A DNA stretch of 64,000 nt from Polaromonas sp. (GCF_016185115.1 NZ_JACPOF010000001.1:1-64000), one strand, 5' to 3'; positions 16,071-25,150 are shown, counted from the first letter of the stretch. Program-made: numbers and translations. Notes: a model not told the origin generated them from the sequence alone.

Positions 16071-17495
16071 CTAAAGCTTGACGTACTCGTATTCGACCGG
16101 GTTGGCGTTGATGCCGCGATCCGGCGGTGCTATCCAGGCGGCCATCTTGCCGGGCTCGGTCACGCGCTGCATCAGGCTCTTCACAAAGGTGATGTCTTCA
16201 GGGGTTGGCAGCCACTGGTCCTTCTTCGCCTCGAATTCGGCCGCGCTGATGGGGTTGCCTTGCGGGTCTGTATGCGCGCCCGACCATGCGCCCACCTGGC
16301 GGCGGAAACGCGTTGATGGCAGGGCGAATTCAAAATCAACACCGGCGCGCTTGATGCCCATGTTCCAGCGGGTCAGGCCGACGTTGCAGTCCTTGACGTA
16401 TTCGGTACGGGTGATTTCGTTCATGCCGTTGCGGGTGGAGATCGTCTCGGTCTTCAAACCGCCCTTGCCGTCCGGCACCTGGATGCTCATCTCGCTGTCG
16501 AGTTCGACGTGGTCGGCAAACCTGGCTTCATCCGGCCTGCCCTTGATGCCGTTGGCGAAGTAGTTGGCGGCATTGCTCGAGGCTTCGGAGCCGAACAGGT
16601 CCAGCGACGAGGTGAACCAGAAGTTCATGAATTTCTGGATGGTCGGCAAGTCGATCACGCCTGCGTTGCGCAGCGTGGCCGGGTCCTGGGTGTCCAGCTC
16701 TTTCATCACTTCCAGCGTGCGCTTGATGACGCGGCCTATGCCGGTCTCGCCCACAAACATGTGGTGCGCCTCTTCAGTCAGCATGAAGCGTGTGGTGCGC
16801 GCCAGCGGGTCGAACGCGCTTTCGGCAAAAGACTTGAGCTGGAACTTGCCGTCGCGGTCGGTGAAGTAGGTGAACATGAAAAAGCTCAGCCAGTTGTCCA
16901 TCGGCTCGTTGAAGGTTCCCAGGATGCGCGGCTTGTCGGCGTCGCCGCTGTGGCGCATCAGCAGTTCTTCAGCTTCTTCACGGCCGTCACGGCCAAAGTG
17001 GGCGTGCAGCAGGTAGACCATGGCCCAGAGGTGGCGGCCTTCCTCGACATTGACCTGAAACAGGTTGCGCAGGTCGTACAGCGAGGGCGCGGTGTGGCCC
17101 AAGAGGCGCTGCTGCTCGACGGACGCGGGCTCGGTGTCGCCCTGGGTGACGATGAGGCGGCGGAAGGTCGAGCGGTATTCGCCCGGCACTTCCTGCCAGA
17201 CATCCTGGCCCATGTGGTCGCCGAAACCGATCTTGCGGCCCTGCTCCTGGTCGGCCAGGAAGATGCCCCAACGGTAGTCGGGCATGGGCGTGTAGCCGTA
17301 GCTGGCCCAGCCGGAAGCATCAACGCCGACGGCGGTGCGCAGGTAGACCTCTTTGGCCTTGAAGTCGCTGGGCCCCATCTCGTCCCACCAGTTCAGGAAG
17401 GCTGGTTGCCAGTGCTCGAGTGCGCGCTGCAGCTGGCGGTTTTCGCCGAGTTGGACGTTGTTGGGGATGAGGGCTTGGAGGTCGATGGTGCTCAT
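16071..17495 (-). CDS. boxB: Benzoyl-CoA 2,3-epoxidase, oxygenase component BoxB
   Basis: Diiron oxygenase that epoxidises benzoyl-CoA in the aerobic Box pathway. 474 residues, the normal BoxB length. The ferritin-like four-helix centre is visible: VNVEEGRHLWAMVYLLHAHF and LTEEAHHMFVGETGIGR supply Glu/His iron ligands. It is the last gene of boxR-boxC-boxB; an AAGGAAA ribosome site precedes it. The usual electron-donor gene boxA, normally next to boxB, is absent: the gap downstream holds only repeats and then a convergent DUF488 gene. Confidence 0.95.
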   Translation of the reverse strand: MSTIDLQALIPNNVQLGENRQLQRALEHWQPAFLNWWDEMGPSDFKAKEVYLRTAVGVDASGWASYGYTPMPDYRWGIFLADQEQGRKIGFGDHMGQDVWQEVPGEYRSTFRRLIVTQGDTEPASVEQQRLLGHTAPSLYDLRNLFQVNVEEGRHLWAMVYLLHAHFGRDGREEAEELLMRHSGDADKPRILGTFNEPMDNWLSFFMFTYFTDRDGKFQLKSFAESAFDPLARTTRFMLTEEAHHMFVGETGIGRVIKRTLEVMKELDTQDPATLRNAGVIDLPTIQKFMNFWFTSSLDLFGSEASSNAANYFANGIKGRPDEARFADHVELDSEMSIQVPDGKGGLKTETISTRNGMNEITRTEYVKDCNVGLTRWNMGIKRAGVDFEFALPSTRFRRQVGAWSGAHTDPQGNPISAAEFEAKKDQWLPTPEDITFVKSLMQRVTEPGKMAAWIAPPDRGINANPVEYEYVKL

Positions 17496-17524
17496 GGTAT
17501 TTTCCTTGAATGCGTTTTGTATTT

Positions 17525-17606
17525 GTCATTGCGGGCTCGACCCGCAATCCATGTTTAACCCGCTGTTGGCGTTTGGACATGGATGCCGGATCGAGTCCGG
17601 CATGAC
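17525..17606. repeat. REP-like paired hairpins between boxC and boxB
   Basis: Two short palindromes, GCGGGCTCGACCCGC and GCCGGATCGAGTCCGGC, are arranged so that 29-bp outer arms form one larger imperfect inverted repeat. In the transcript this stem-loop lies in the 119-base boxC-boxB spacer and could stabilise or separate the two messages. Confidence 0.7.
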
Positions 17607-17614
17607 AGATTTCT

Positions 17615-19315
17615 TTAGATACGTTTCCAGTCGAATTTCGCTTTTTTTCCGGTGCCGAAAAGTTTCAAGGCGCCGTCTTCACCCACCGCATTCGGGCGGA
17701 TGAAAATCCAGTTCTGCCAGGCAGACAGGCGACCGAATACACGTGTTTCCATCGTCTCCTTGCCGGGAAAGCGCAGCGAAGCCTCCATGCCGGTCATGGC
17801 ATCAGGTGACAGCGATGCACGCTCTTCCAGCATGATGCGGATCTCGTCATCCCAGTCGATGTCATCGGGCGTGAGGGTCACCAGACCGAGGGCCAGCGCC
17901 TGGTCTGCGCGCAGCGGGCTGTCACCAAGCTTTTGCAGTTGCGTGATAGTGGCGTCGTCTTCGCAGAAACGGGTCTGCAGGCGCGTCAGGCTGTTGACGG
18001 CCGGGTACCAGCCGAAGTTGGCGGCCGTCAGTTGCAGGGCCGGTGCGGCGTCGGGTGAATCGGGCAAATCCAGCATGTAGATGCGGTCGCAGGCCAAAGC
18101 CAGTTCATAAAACGTGCCGGCAAAGCATGAACCCGAATCGACCAAGGCGATCAGCGAGCGGCTGGTGACATCCAGGCGGGCCAGCGTACGGCGCAATGCG
18201 CCCTTTGTTTCCTTGACCAGCCAGTGGTCCTTCAGGCTTTCAAGCACACCATCCATGCGCACCACCTGGCCCGCATCGCCCCGTGTCTTGATGACCCAGG
18301 TGCCGACTTCAAGTTCGTTGGTGCGCAGGTTGAGGATGGCGTCGTCGAGTTCACGCTGCAGCTTGAGCGGGTACCAGTTGGCGCCAGCGGCTTCGATGGC
18401 TTGCGGCGTTGACTCGATGGCAGCTGCAGGTGCCTTGACGGTGATGGTGGCGATGCGGCTGGCGCGGTCCACCTGTGCGTCGACGGTGCTGTAGTGGTAG
18501 CCAGCGTCGTCGATCAGCGGCGTCAAGGCGGTGAGTTCGATGCCTTTGGCTGCCTTGCGCGTGGACTGCGCACGCAGCGCGTCAATCTCGGTGGCCAGCA
18601 AGGCGCCGAACTGCTGCGGCTTGGCATGCGCGTCGATGAGCTTCCAGTCTTTAGCGCGGTCGGCACGCACGCCTTCAGAGGTGGTGCAGAAGATGTCGGC
18701 CAGGTCGCGACGCACCTTGCGTTTGTCGGTCACGCGGGTCAGGCCGCCGGTTCCGGGCAAGACGCCGAGCAGTGGCACCTCAGGAAGGCTCACGGTTGAA
18801 GATCGGTCATCGACCATGATGATGCGGTCGCAGGCCAGCGCCAGCTCATAACCGCCACCTGCACAGGCGCCGGTGACAGATGCAATGGCCTTCAGGCCGT
18901 CATTGCGCGACGAGTCTTCAAGCCCGTTGCGGGTTTCGTTGGTGAACTTGCAGAAGTTGACCTTCCAGCCGTGGGTGGACAGGCCCAGCATGTAGATGTT
19001 GGCGCCCGAGCACCAGATTTTTTCCTTGCCCGATTCAAACACCACCACCTTCACGGATGGGTGTTCAAAGCGGATGCGGTTGATGGCGTCATGCAGCTCG
19101 ATGTCGACACCGAGGTCATAGCTGTTGAGCTTGAGTTTGTAGCCGGGCTTGATGCCGCCGTCTTCATTGATGTCGAGCTTGAGTTTTGCAACATCGCCTT
19201 CCACACTCAAACTCCAGTGCTGGTATTTGGCCGGATGCGTGGCAAAGCTCACCATCTCGCGCTCCTGGCCCTCTATGACCTGTTTGAACAAAAGCGGTTC
19301 AGTCATGGCGTTCAT
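17615..19315 (-). CDS. boxC: 2,3-epoxybenzoyl-CoA dihydrolase BoxC
   Basis: Opens the epoxide ring of 2,3-epoxybenzoyl-CoA and releases formate. 566 residues, the usual size, made of two crotonase-like halves: the first has VVFESGKEKIWCSGANIYML and SVTGACAGGGYELALACDRI (oxyanion hole), the second LVDSGSCFAGTFYELALACD. The start overlaps the boxR stop by 4 bases, with AAGGAGACAAC as ribosome site, so boxR and boxC are coupled. Confidence 0.95.
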   Translation of the reverse strand: MNAMTEPLLFKQVIEGQEREMVSFATHPAKYQHWSLSVEGDVAKLKLDINEDGGIKPGYKLKLNSYDLGVDIELHDAINRIRFEHPSVKVVVFESGKEKIWCSGANIYMLGLSTHGWKVNFCKFTNETRNGLEDSSRNDGLKAIASVTGACAGGGYELALACDRIIMVDDRSSTVSLPEVPLLGVLPGTGGLTRVTDKRKVRRDLADIFCTTSEGVRADRAKDWKLIDAHAKPQQFGALLATEIDALRAQSTRKAAKGIELTALTPLIDDAGYHYSTVDAQVDRASRIATITVKAPAAAIESTPQAIEAAGANWYPLKLQRELDDAILNLRTNELEVGTWVIKTRGDAGQVVRMDGVLESLKDHWLVKETKGALRRTLARLDVTSRSLIALVDSGSCFAGTFYELALACDRIYMLDLPDSPDAAPALQLTAANFGWYPAVNSLTRLQTRFCEDDATITQLQKLGDSPLRADQALALGLVTLTPDDIDWDDEIRIMLEERASLSPDAMTGMEASLRFPGKETMETRVFGRLSAWQNWIFIRPNAVGEDGALKLFGTGKKAKFDWKRI

Positions 19316-20232
19316 GTTGTCTCCTTGGTATGTGGGGAAGTATTTGAAGAATCGGGAACGGCCGGCACCGCACGTTTGAGGTCGGTCAGGCTTTGTTTCA
19401 GGGTACGGGCGGCTGTATCAACCACGGCATCAGCGCGTGCATACAGCGACTCGCGGCTGGCAAGAATGCGGCGCAGGTCTTCCATCGCTTCGCTGGTCGC
19501 GCCCTTGGTGGTGGTGAAGGGGCGCATGTCGCCCTGCGCCACGACGCGGGACATGTGCTCTTCAGGGCTGGCCTTGAGCCAGACGCAGTAAAAACGGCTC
19601 TGCAGCAGGTCAAAGGTTTCGCGCTCGCTGACGATGCTGCCGCCCGTGGTCATCACCACGCCATCGGGGTGCTCTTCAGCAATGCGGAACAGTGCGCGGC
19701 GTTCATAACGGCGATAACCCGCCTGCCCGTGCAGCAGCAAAATCTCGTTCATGCTGGTGCCGGCTTCGCGTTCGATCTCGCGGTCCAGCTCAATGAAGGG
19801 AACACCGCGCTCTGCGGCCAGTTGGGAGCCGAGTGTTGATTTGCCCGCCCCACGCAGGCCGATCAGGGCCACACGCCTGTCGCGGCCCAGCGAATCATCC
19901 AGCCCGAAAGTGCTGCCGAGCAGGCCATACGCCTGGTCGAGCTGCGTGTCGTCCAGCCGTGCCAGCAAACCCTGTGCGCGTGCCAGCGCCGGGCGCGGGG
20001 CATCCTGCAGCAGTTCAAGAATGGAGATATTCAGGGCGCGGGCAGCGGCTTCCAGGGAATTGATGGAGACATTGCCCTTGCCGGATTCCACGTCGGCCAG
20101 AAAGCGCTCGCTCAGGCCTGAGTCGGAAGCCAGCGCCTTGCGCGTCATGCCGCGCCGCGCACGCCACGCACGCACACGGGAACCCAGTTCACTGAGCGTC
20201 GCTTTCGATTCCTGACCTGACATGGTTTCCAA
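19312..20232 (-). CDS. boxR: Benzoyl-CoA-responsive regulator BoxR (XRE + shikimate-kinase fold)
   Basis: Residues about 14-75 are an XRE helix-turn-helix (RVRAWRARRGMTRKALASDS). Residues about 130-300 are a shikimate-kinase-like domain with a P-loop (LIGLRGAGKSTLG), the layout of BzdR/BoxR, where this domain binds benzoyl-CoA. The TTG at 20232 is chosen over the ATG at 20223 because a GGAGG site (complement 20239-20243) is 6 bases from it and 15 from the ATG. It is expected to repress its own operon and the divergent promoter. Confidence 0.92.
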   Translation of the reverse strand: METMSGQESKATLSELGSRVRAWRARRGMTRKALASDSGLSERFLADVESGKGNVSINSLEAAARALNISILELLQDAPRPALARAQGLLARLDDTQLDQAYGLLGSTFGLDDSLGRDRRVALIGLRGAGKSTLGSQLAAERGVPFIELDREIEREAGTSMNEILLLHGQAGYRRYERRALFRIAEEHPDGVVMTTGGSIVSERETFDLLQSRFYCVWLKASPEEHMSRVVAQGDMRPFTTTKGATSEAMEDLRRILASRESLYARADAVVDTAARTLKQSLTDLKRAVPAVPDSSNTSPHTKETT

Positions 20233-20360
20233 AAAGTACCTCCGGGGTTTAAAAGCTCGGCCGCTCGTTTTTGTTCTTTGCGTTTGGCTCGAATTGCAGT
20301 ATACTTCCGCTTAATTTGATGTCAAGCAGTTTATTGCATCTTTTATCCGGAGATTTTTTG
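20233..20360. promoter_or_regulatory. Divergent promoter region of the box cluster
   Basis: On the + strand TTTGCG (20277-20282), a 17-base spacer and TATACT (20300-20305) form a reasonable sigma-70 promoter for the flavodoxin gene. TGCA motifs at 20295-20298 and 20335-20338 match the TGCA elements reported for BzdR/BoxR operators; the first overlaps the -10 region. The boxR ribosome site (GGAGG) is at 20239-20243 on the minus strand. Operator assignment is inferred. Confidence 0.5.
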
Positions 20361-20846
20361 ATGAAGCTCAAGATCCTTGTCGGTACCATGACCAGCACTG
20401 CAGACTATGTGGCGCAGGCGATTCAGATGGATTGCGCCGATCTGGTCAGTGATGTCGAGATCACCATGATGGACAACCTGGACATCGGCGTGTTTTCTGA
20501 AGAACAGGCAAAAGATGCGATATATCTCATCTGCACCTCCACCTATGGCTCCGGCGATGTTCCGGACAACGCCCGTGCGCTTTACGAGTCCATGAGTGCA
20601 CAGCCGCAGTTTCTTGGTCATGTGCGCTACGGCGTGATTGCGCTCGGTGACCGCACCTATATGCAGACCTTCTGCTTTGGCGGCAAGAAGTTCGACGAAC
20701 GCCTGCAGGACCTGGGCGCACAGCGTGTGGGCGAAGTCTGGTGCCACGATGCCAGCAGCGGCACCATGCCAGAGACAGAGGGCGCGCAATGGTGCCGTCA
20801 ATGGCTGGCCGAGGCGCTGCAAACCGCCCCTGCTGCAAGCGCCTGA
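20361..20846 (+). CDS. Flavodoxin (MioC-like)
   Basis: A CCGGAG site precedes the ATG at 20361. The 161-residue protein is a stand-alone FMN-binding flavodoxin: LVGTMTSTADYVAQAI is the phosphate-binding loop, STYGSGDVPDNARALYE and IALGDRTYMQTFCFGGKKFD are the isoalloxazine loops of the MioC/diflavin-reductase type. It is the first gene opposite boxR, under the same regulatory region. In the absence of boxA here, it may be the electron donor to BoxB, or serve another flavoenzyme; this is inference from position. Confidence 0.85.
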   Translation: MKLKILVGTMTSTADYVAQAIQMDCADLVSDVEITMMDNLDIGVFSEEQAKDAIYLICTSTYGSGDVPDNARALYESMSAQPQFLGHVRYGVIALGDRTYMQTFCFGGKKFDERLQDLGAQRVGEVWCHDASSGTMPETEGAQWCRQWLAEALQTAPAASA

Positions 20847-20878
20847 AAACAGCTAAATTAGCTATTACAGCTGTTTTT
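20846..20878 (+). terminator. Hairpin after flavodoxin gene
   Basis: AAAACAGCT (20846-20854) and AGCTGTTTT (20869-20877) are exact complements and the second arm runs into a short T-run. It starts at the flavodoxin stop codon. It may attenuate rather than stop transcription into the ligase gene, which is expected to be co-regulated. Confidence 0.6.
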
Positions 20879-20920
20879 GAGCAATTCCAGTCATTGCCAG
20901 GAATCCTGAGAACATGAAAA

Positions 20921-21007
20921 AGACCCGAAAAAAGCCTTTTTGAGGCATCAAATATGGCCGCAGGCCAATAGATATGCACGTGAGCAGCTACAAAAATAGT
21001 AGCAAAT
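20921..21007 (+). repeat. Interspersed repeat family 1, copy 2
   Basis: Core CGTGAGCAGCTA at 20979-20990 with GGCCGCAGGCCAATAGAT before it and ATAGTAGCAAATAG after it. It is in the gap between flavodoxin and ligase genes, leaving about 35 bases for the ligase ribosome site (CGGAGACAAGC). Confidence 0.8.
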
Positions 21008-21043
21008 AGAACATAACGAGAAGAACGGGATACGGAGACAAGC

Positions 21044-22633
21044 ATGCAACTGAGTACCGCCGACAACTCGGCAAGCCCGCCGCGGGTCAATATCCCGCGT
21101 AACTACAACGCCGCGCACGACCTGCTGGCGCGTCATGCCGGGCGCCCCGAAAAAGCCGCATTCATCGACGTGGCCAGCGGCAGGCAAATGACTTACGGTG
21201 AACTGGAACAGCAATCACACCGTTTTGCCAACGCACTTCGCGCCCAGGGCTTTGCGCCCGAGACCCGCATCCTGATGGCGATGCTGGACACCCCCGACTG
21301 GCCTGTTGTGTTTCTGGGCTGCATCCTGGCTGGCGTCGTTCCCGTTGCAGCCAACACGCTGCTGACCACCCCCGACTTTGAATTCATGCTGAGCGACTCC
21401 CGCGCGCAGGGCCTGGTCGTCTCCAGCGCCCTGCTCCCGGCATTTGCCCCCCTGCTGGACAAACCCGGCACCCTGAAAACCGTCATCGTCTCTGGTGCAG
21501 ACAAGGACAACGCGACCTCCGGTTCAAGGCTGTCGCTGACAGAGTTGATAGCCGCACAGGCTGCGCCCCCCAGCGTGGCGGACACCTGCGCCGACGAGGC
21601 GTGTTTCTGGCTGTATTCCAGCGGTTCCACAGGCACGCCCAAAGGCACCGTACACCTGCACAGCCACCTGATACAGACCGCAGAGCTGTATGGGCGCGGC
21701 GTGCTGGGCATCACCGAATCCGACATCGTCTATTCCGCCGCCAAGCTTTTTTTCGCCTATGGCCTGGGCAATGCCCTCACCTTCCCCATGAGCGTCGGCG
21801 CCACCACCCTGCTTTTCCCGGCACGCCCCACACCCGCTGATGTATTCGGCATTCTGAAGAACTACCAGCCGACGATTTTTTACGGCGTGCCCACGCTGTA
21901 CGCCGCTTTGCTGGCAGACGCCGCCAAACCCGCACGAACGGACATCAACCTGCGCATCTGCACCAGCGCTGGTGAAGCCCTGCCGGCAGAAATCGGCAAA
22001 AAATGGACGGCGCAGTACGGCTGCGAAATACTTGACGGCATTGGGTCGACCGAAATGCTGCATATTTTTCTGAGCAACCGGCCTGGCGAGGTGCGTTACG
22101 GCACCACAGGCAAGGCAGTCCCCGGCTATGAATTGCGCATCGTCGGCGATGACGGCAAGGAGTGCGGCACCGGCGACATCGGCGAGCTGCAGATCAGCGG
22201 ACCCAGCGCCGCACTGATGTACTGGAACAACCGCAGCAAGACCAAAAGCACTTTCGCTGGCGAGTGGACCCGCAGCGGCGACAAGTACACCCGCGATGCC
22301 GACGGTTACTACACCTATGGGGGGCGCAGCGACGACATGCTCAAGGTCGGCGGCATCTACGTCTCGCCATTTGAAGTCGAGGCCTGCCTGATGACCCATG
22401 CCGCCGTGTTTGAGGTCGCGGTCATCGGCGCCATGGACGCGGACGAACTGGTCAAACCCAAGGCTTTTGTGGTCTTCAAGGCTGGCCAGCAGGCCACGGC
22501 TGATGACCTCAGGGCCCACGTCAAACAGCACCTGGCGCCCTACAAGTACCCGCGCTGGATTGAATTTGTGAATGAATTGCCAAAAACAGCGACCGGCAAG
22601 ATACAGCGCTTTAAACTCCGGCAGTCTGCGTGA
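21044..22633 (+). CDS. bclA: Benzoate-CoA ligase
   Basis: Activates benzoate with ATP and CoA to benzoyl-CoA, the entry step of the Box pathway. 529 residues with adenylate-forming motifs: YSSGSTGTPKGTVHLHSHL (A3), GSTEMLHIFLSNRPGEVRYG (A5), YGGRSDDMLKVGGIYVSP (A7/A8) and LPKTATGKIQRFKLR (A10 Lys). The KLFFAYGLGNALTFPM stretch is typical of benzoate ligases. Its position beside the box operon and ABC importer fits this substrate. Confidence 0.93.
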   Translation: MQLSTADNSASPPRVNIPRNYNAAHDLLARHAGRPEKAAFIDVASGRQMTYGELEQQSHRFANALRAQGFAPETRILMAMLDTPDWPVVFLGCILAGVVPVAANTLLTTPDFEFMLSDSRAQGLVVSSALLPAFAPLLDKPGTLKTVIVSGADKDNATSGSRLSLTELIAAQAAPPSVADTCADEACFWLYSSGSTGTPKGTVHLHSHLIQTAELYGRGVLGITESDIVYSAAKLFFAYGLGNALTFPMSVGATTLLFPARPTPADVFGILKNYQPTIFYGVPTLYAALLADAAKPARTDINLRICTSAGEALPAEIGKKWTAQYGCEILDGIGSTEMLHIFLSNRPGEVRYGTTGKAVPGYELRIVGDDGKECGTGDIGELQISGPSAALMYWNNRSKTKSTFAGEWTRSGDKYTRDADGYYTYGGRSDDMLKVGGIYVSPFEVEACLMTHAAVFEVAVIGAMDADELVKPKAFVVFKAGQQATADDLRAHVKQHLAPYKYPRWIEFVNELPKTATGKIQRFKLRQSA

Positions 22634-22807
22634 GAACCATCGCACATAGCACCACACCAGACCGCTTTCAGGCACAGCAATTGCTTTAGACCTCAACAAT
22701 TCAACCCTCAAGCTCGGGTTTTACACTAGGTTTTCTTTGCTCGCCGGCCTTTACCATTCGTCCAGGGGCCACCAGGCCATGGTTTTCAGTCTCAACAAGG
22801 AGTTTTC

Positions 22808-23995
22808 ATGACCTCTCGCCGCCTCGTTCTGTCCCGCAGTGCTGCCGTTATCGGTGCCGCTTCCACAGGTCTTTTGCTGCCCGAAATCGTGCGTGCGCAA
22901 TCCAGCAAGGTGCGCGTCGGCTTCATGCTGCCCTACACGGGCACATTCGCGCAACTGGGCGTCGCAATTGAAAACGGTTTTCGCATGGCCATCAATGAAC
23001 AGGGCGGCAAGCTGGGCGGCCGTGAAATCGAATATTTCAAGGTTGACGACGAATCCGAGCCATCCAAAGGCATAGAGAACGCCACCAAACTCGTACAGCG
23101 CGACAAGGTTGATGTACTGGTCGGCACCGTCCACTCCGGCGTGCAGATGGGCATCCAGAAAGTTGCACGCGACAGCGGCGTGCTGAGCCTGATCCCCAAC
23201 GCCGGTGTCCATGCCGCCACACGCGGGCTCTGCGCACCGAATGTGTTCCGCACCTCCTTCAGCAACTCGCAGCCCACCCGCGCACTCGGCAAGGCCATGT
23301 ATGACCGCGGCGCCAAGACGGCCGTCTGGATCACCTGGAAATACGCCGCAGGCGACGAATCCTTTGAAGGTTTCAAGGAAGGCTATCTTGCTGCCGGCGG
23401 CAAGATCATCAAGGAACTGGGCCTGCCCTTCCCCAACGTGGAGTTCCAGGCGCTGCTGACCGAAATCGCGGCGCTCAAGCCCGACGCAGTGGCCTGCTTC
23501 TTTGCCGGCGGCGGCGCTGCCAAGTTCATCCGTGACTACGCAGCGGCCGGCCTCAAGGGCAAGATCCCGCTCTACGGTTCAGGCTTCCTGACCGAAGGCG
23601 TGCTGGACGCAGCCGGCCCGGCTGCCGATGGCATCGTGACCACCATGCATTACAGCGATTCCCTGCCGACACAACGCAACGGCCAGTTCCGCCTGAATTA
23701 CGCCAAGGCTTTTAAACAGCAACCCGATGTGTATGCCGTTCAGGGCTACGACACAGGTCTGCTGCTCATCCAGGGCGCCAACGCCGTCAAGGGTGACCTG
23801 AACAACAAGCCAGCGCTTTACAAGGCCATGGAAGGCGCCGTCATCGACAGCCCGCGTGGCAAGTGGACCATGAGCAAGTCACACAACCCGGTGCAGGACA
23901 TCTACCTGCGCGTGGTCGAAAACAAGGAAAACAAGGTCATAGGCGTGGCCGCAAAAGCACTGGCCGATTCCGGCGCCGGCTGCAAGATGGCATAG
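22808..23995 (+). CDS. Liv-type ABC transporter substrate-binding protein (aromatic acid)
   Basis: A 395-residue periplasmic protein. The N-terminus (TSRRLVLSRSAAVIGAASTG, cleavage near VRAQSS) could be a Sec or Tat signal. The Peripla_BP_6 fold is shown by VRVGFMLPYTGTFAQLG and GIENATKLVQRDKVDVLVG. It is followed by two permease and two ATPase genes of the same type, so it is the receptor of that importer. Benzoate is the likely ligand from context. An AAGGAG site precedes the start. Confidence 0.88.
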   Translation: MTSRRLVLSRSAAVIGAASTGLLLPEIVRAQSSKVRVGFMLPYTGTFAQLGVAIENGFRMAINEQGGKLGGREIEYFKVDDESEPSKGIENATKLVQRDKVDVLVGTVHSGVQMGIQKVARDSGVLSLIPNAGVHAATRGLCAPNVFRTSFSNSQPTRALGKAMYDRGAKTAVWITWKYAAGDESFEGFKEGYLAAGGKIIKELGLPFPNVEFQALLTEIAALKPDAVACFFAGGGAAKFIRDYAAAGLKGKIPLYGSGFLTEGVLDAAGPAADGIVTTMHYSDSLPTQRNGQFRLNYAKAFKQQPDVYAVQGYDTGLLLIQGANAVKGDLNNKPALYKAMEGAVIDSPRGKWTMSKSHNPVQDIYLRVVENKENKVIGVAAKALADSGAGCKMA

Positions 23996-24060
23996 CCCCC
24001 ACGGTTGCTCACTGCGTGTAGCGCCCTGCCCCCCGAGGGGGCAGCTGCGCCTGCTTGCTA
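23996..24060 (+). repeat. GC-rich interspersed repeat family 2, copy 2
   Basis: CCCCCACGGTTGCTCACTGC, GTGTAGCGCCCTG and a CCCCCCGAGGGGG hairpin core, then CTGCGCCTGCTTGC. It begins directly after the binding-protein stop codon. The strong hairpin could lower downstream permease expression relative to the receptor. Confidence 0.75.
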
Positions 24061-24196
24061 AGGCATGGCTTCGGTGAAGGCCCATCGCTGAAAGCGCTAT
24101 CGTGCAGGAGGTTTTCGGATCTCCCTTTTTTTGAAACAGCATGGCTGGTACGCACCGTGCTTTGGAACCTAACCACCACCACAATCCCGCACCCCG

Positions 24197-25060
24197 ATGG
24201 ATTTAGCCAATTTTTTAATCCAGTTGCTCAACAGCGTGCAGTACGGCCTGCTGCTCTTCATGCTGGCAGCCGGGCTGACGCTGATCTTCGGCATCATGGG
24301 CGTGGTCAATCTTGCGCACGGCAGCTTTTACATGCTGGGTGCCTACCTCGCCTGGTCACTGAGCAGCTACTTCGGCAGCCTCACACTGGCCATCATTGGC
24401 GGTGCAGTGCTGTCAGTGATCTTCGGCCTGGCGCTGGAGTGGCTGCTGTTTCGGCATTTCTACCACCGTGACCACCTCGACCAGGTGCTGCTGACATTCG
24501 GCCTGATCTACATCTTTGAAGAGCTGCGATCCATCCTATGGGGTGACGATGTTCATGGCGTCACCATCCCCAGCCTGCTCGGTGCCTCCATTCCCCTGAC
24601 AGACAACCTGTCCTACCCGGTCTACCGCCTGTTCATGTCCGCGGTGTGCGTGGCACTTGCGATAGGGCTGTATCTGCTGATCTCCAAAACCCGCCTCGGC
24701 ATGAAGATACGCGCCGGCGCCTTCAACCGCGATATGGCCGAATCGCTGGGCATCAACATCAAGCTGATCCATGCCGTGGTGTTTGCACTCGGCGTAGGCC
24801 TCGCAGCTATTGCCGGCATGATCGCCTCGCCGATTGCCAGCGTCTACCCCAACATGGGCTCGCAGGTGCTGATCATGTGTTTTGTGGTGGTGGTGATTGG
24901 CGGCATTGGCTCGGTGCGCGGGGCGCTCATCTCCGCGCTGCTGGTCGGCCTGGTCGACACCTTCGGCAAGGTGTTGCTGCCTTCAGTGGCCGGCATGCTC
25001 GTCTACATGCTCATGGCTGCTGTGCTTTTGTGGAAACCGGAAGGCTTGTTTAAACAATGA
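24197..25060 (+). CDS. livH: ABC transporter permease, LivH type
   Basis: 287 residues, about eight membrane segments, with the family signatures LTLIFGIMGVVNLAHGSFYML near the start (the run is read in two parts: LTLIFGIMGVVN, LAHGSFYML) and VVVVIGGIGSVRGALIS near the C-terminus. It forms the membrane pore with the LivM homologue downstream. Confidence 0.9.
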   Translation: MDLANFLIQLLNSVQYGLLLFMLAAGLTLIFGIMGVVNLAHGSFYMLGAYLAWSLSSYFGSLTLAIIGGAVLSVIFGLALEWLLFRHFYHRDHLDQVLLTFGLIYIFEELRSILWGDDVHGVTIPSLLGASIPLTDNLSYPVYRLFMSAVCVALAIGLYLLISKTRLGMKIRAGAFNRDMAESLGINIKLIHAVVFALGVGLAAIAGMIASPIASVYPNMGSQVLIMCFVVVVIGGIGSVRGALISALLVGLVDTFGKVLLPSVAGMLVYMLMAAVLLWKPEGLFKQ

Positions 25061-25069
25061 AAGCAATGA

Positions 25070-25150
25070 AGCCCCCACGGTTGCTCACTGCGTGTAGCGC
25101 CCTGCCCCCCGAGGGGGCGCATTTTCCTTGGGGCGGCCCGGCGGAAAATC
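25070..25150 (+). repeat. GC-rich interspersed repeat family 2, copy 3
   Basis: The first 50 bases (CCCCCACGGTTGCTCACTGC, then the CCCCCCGAGGGGGC core) are almost identical to copy 2, 1.1 kb upstream. The end differs (GGGCGGCCCGGCGG). It lies between livH and livM. Confidence 0.75.

Noticed and set aside
16509..17558. Long + strand frame opposite boxB
   Set aside because: boxB is unmistakable on the minus strand; the frame reflects codon-position GC bias.
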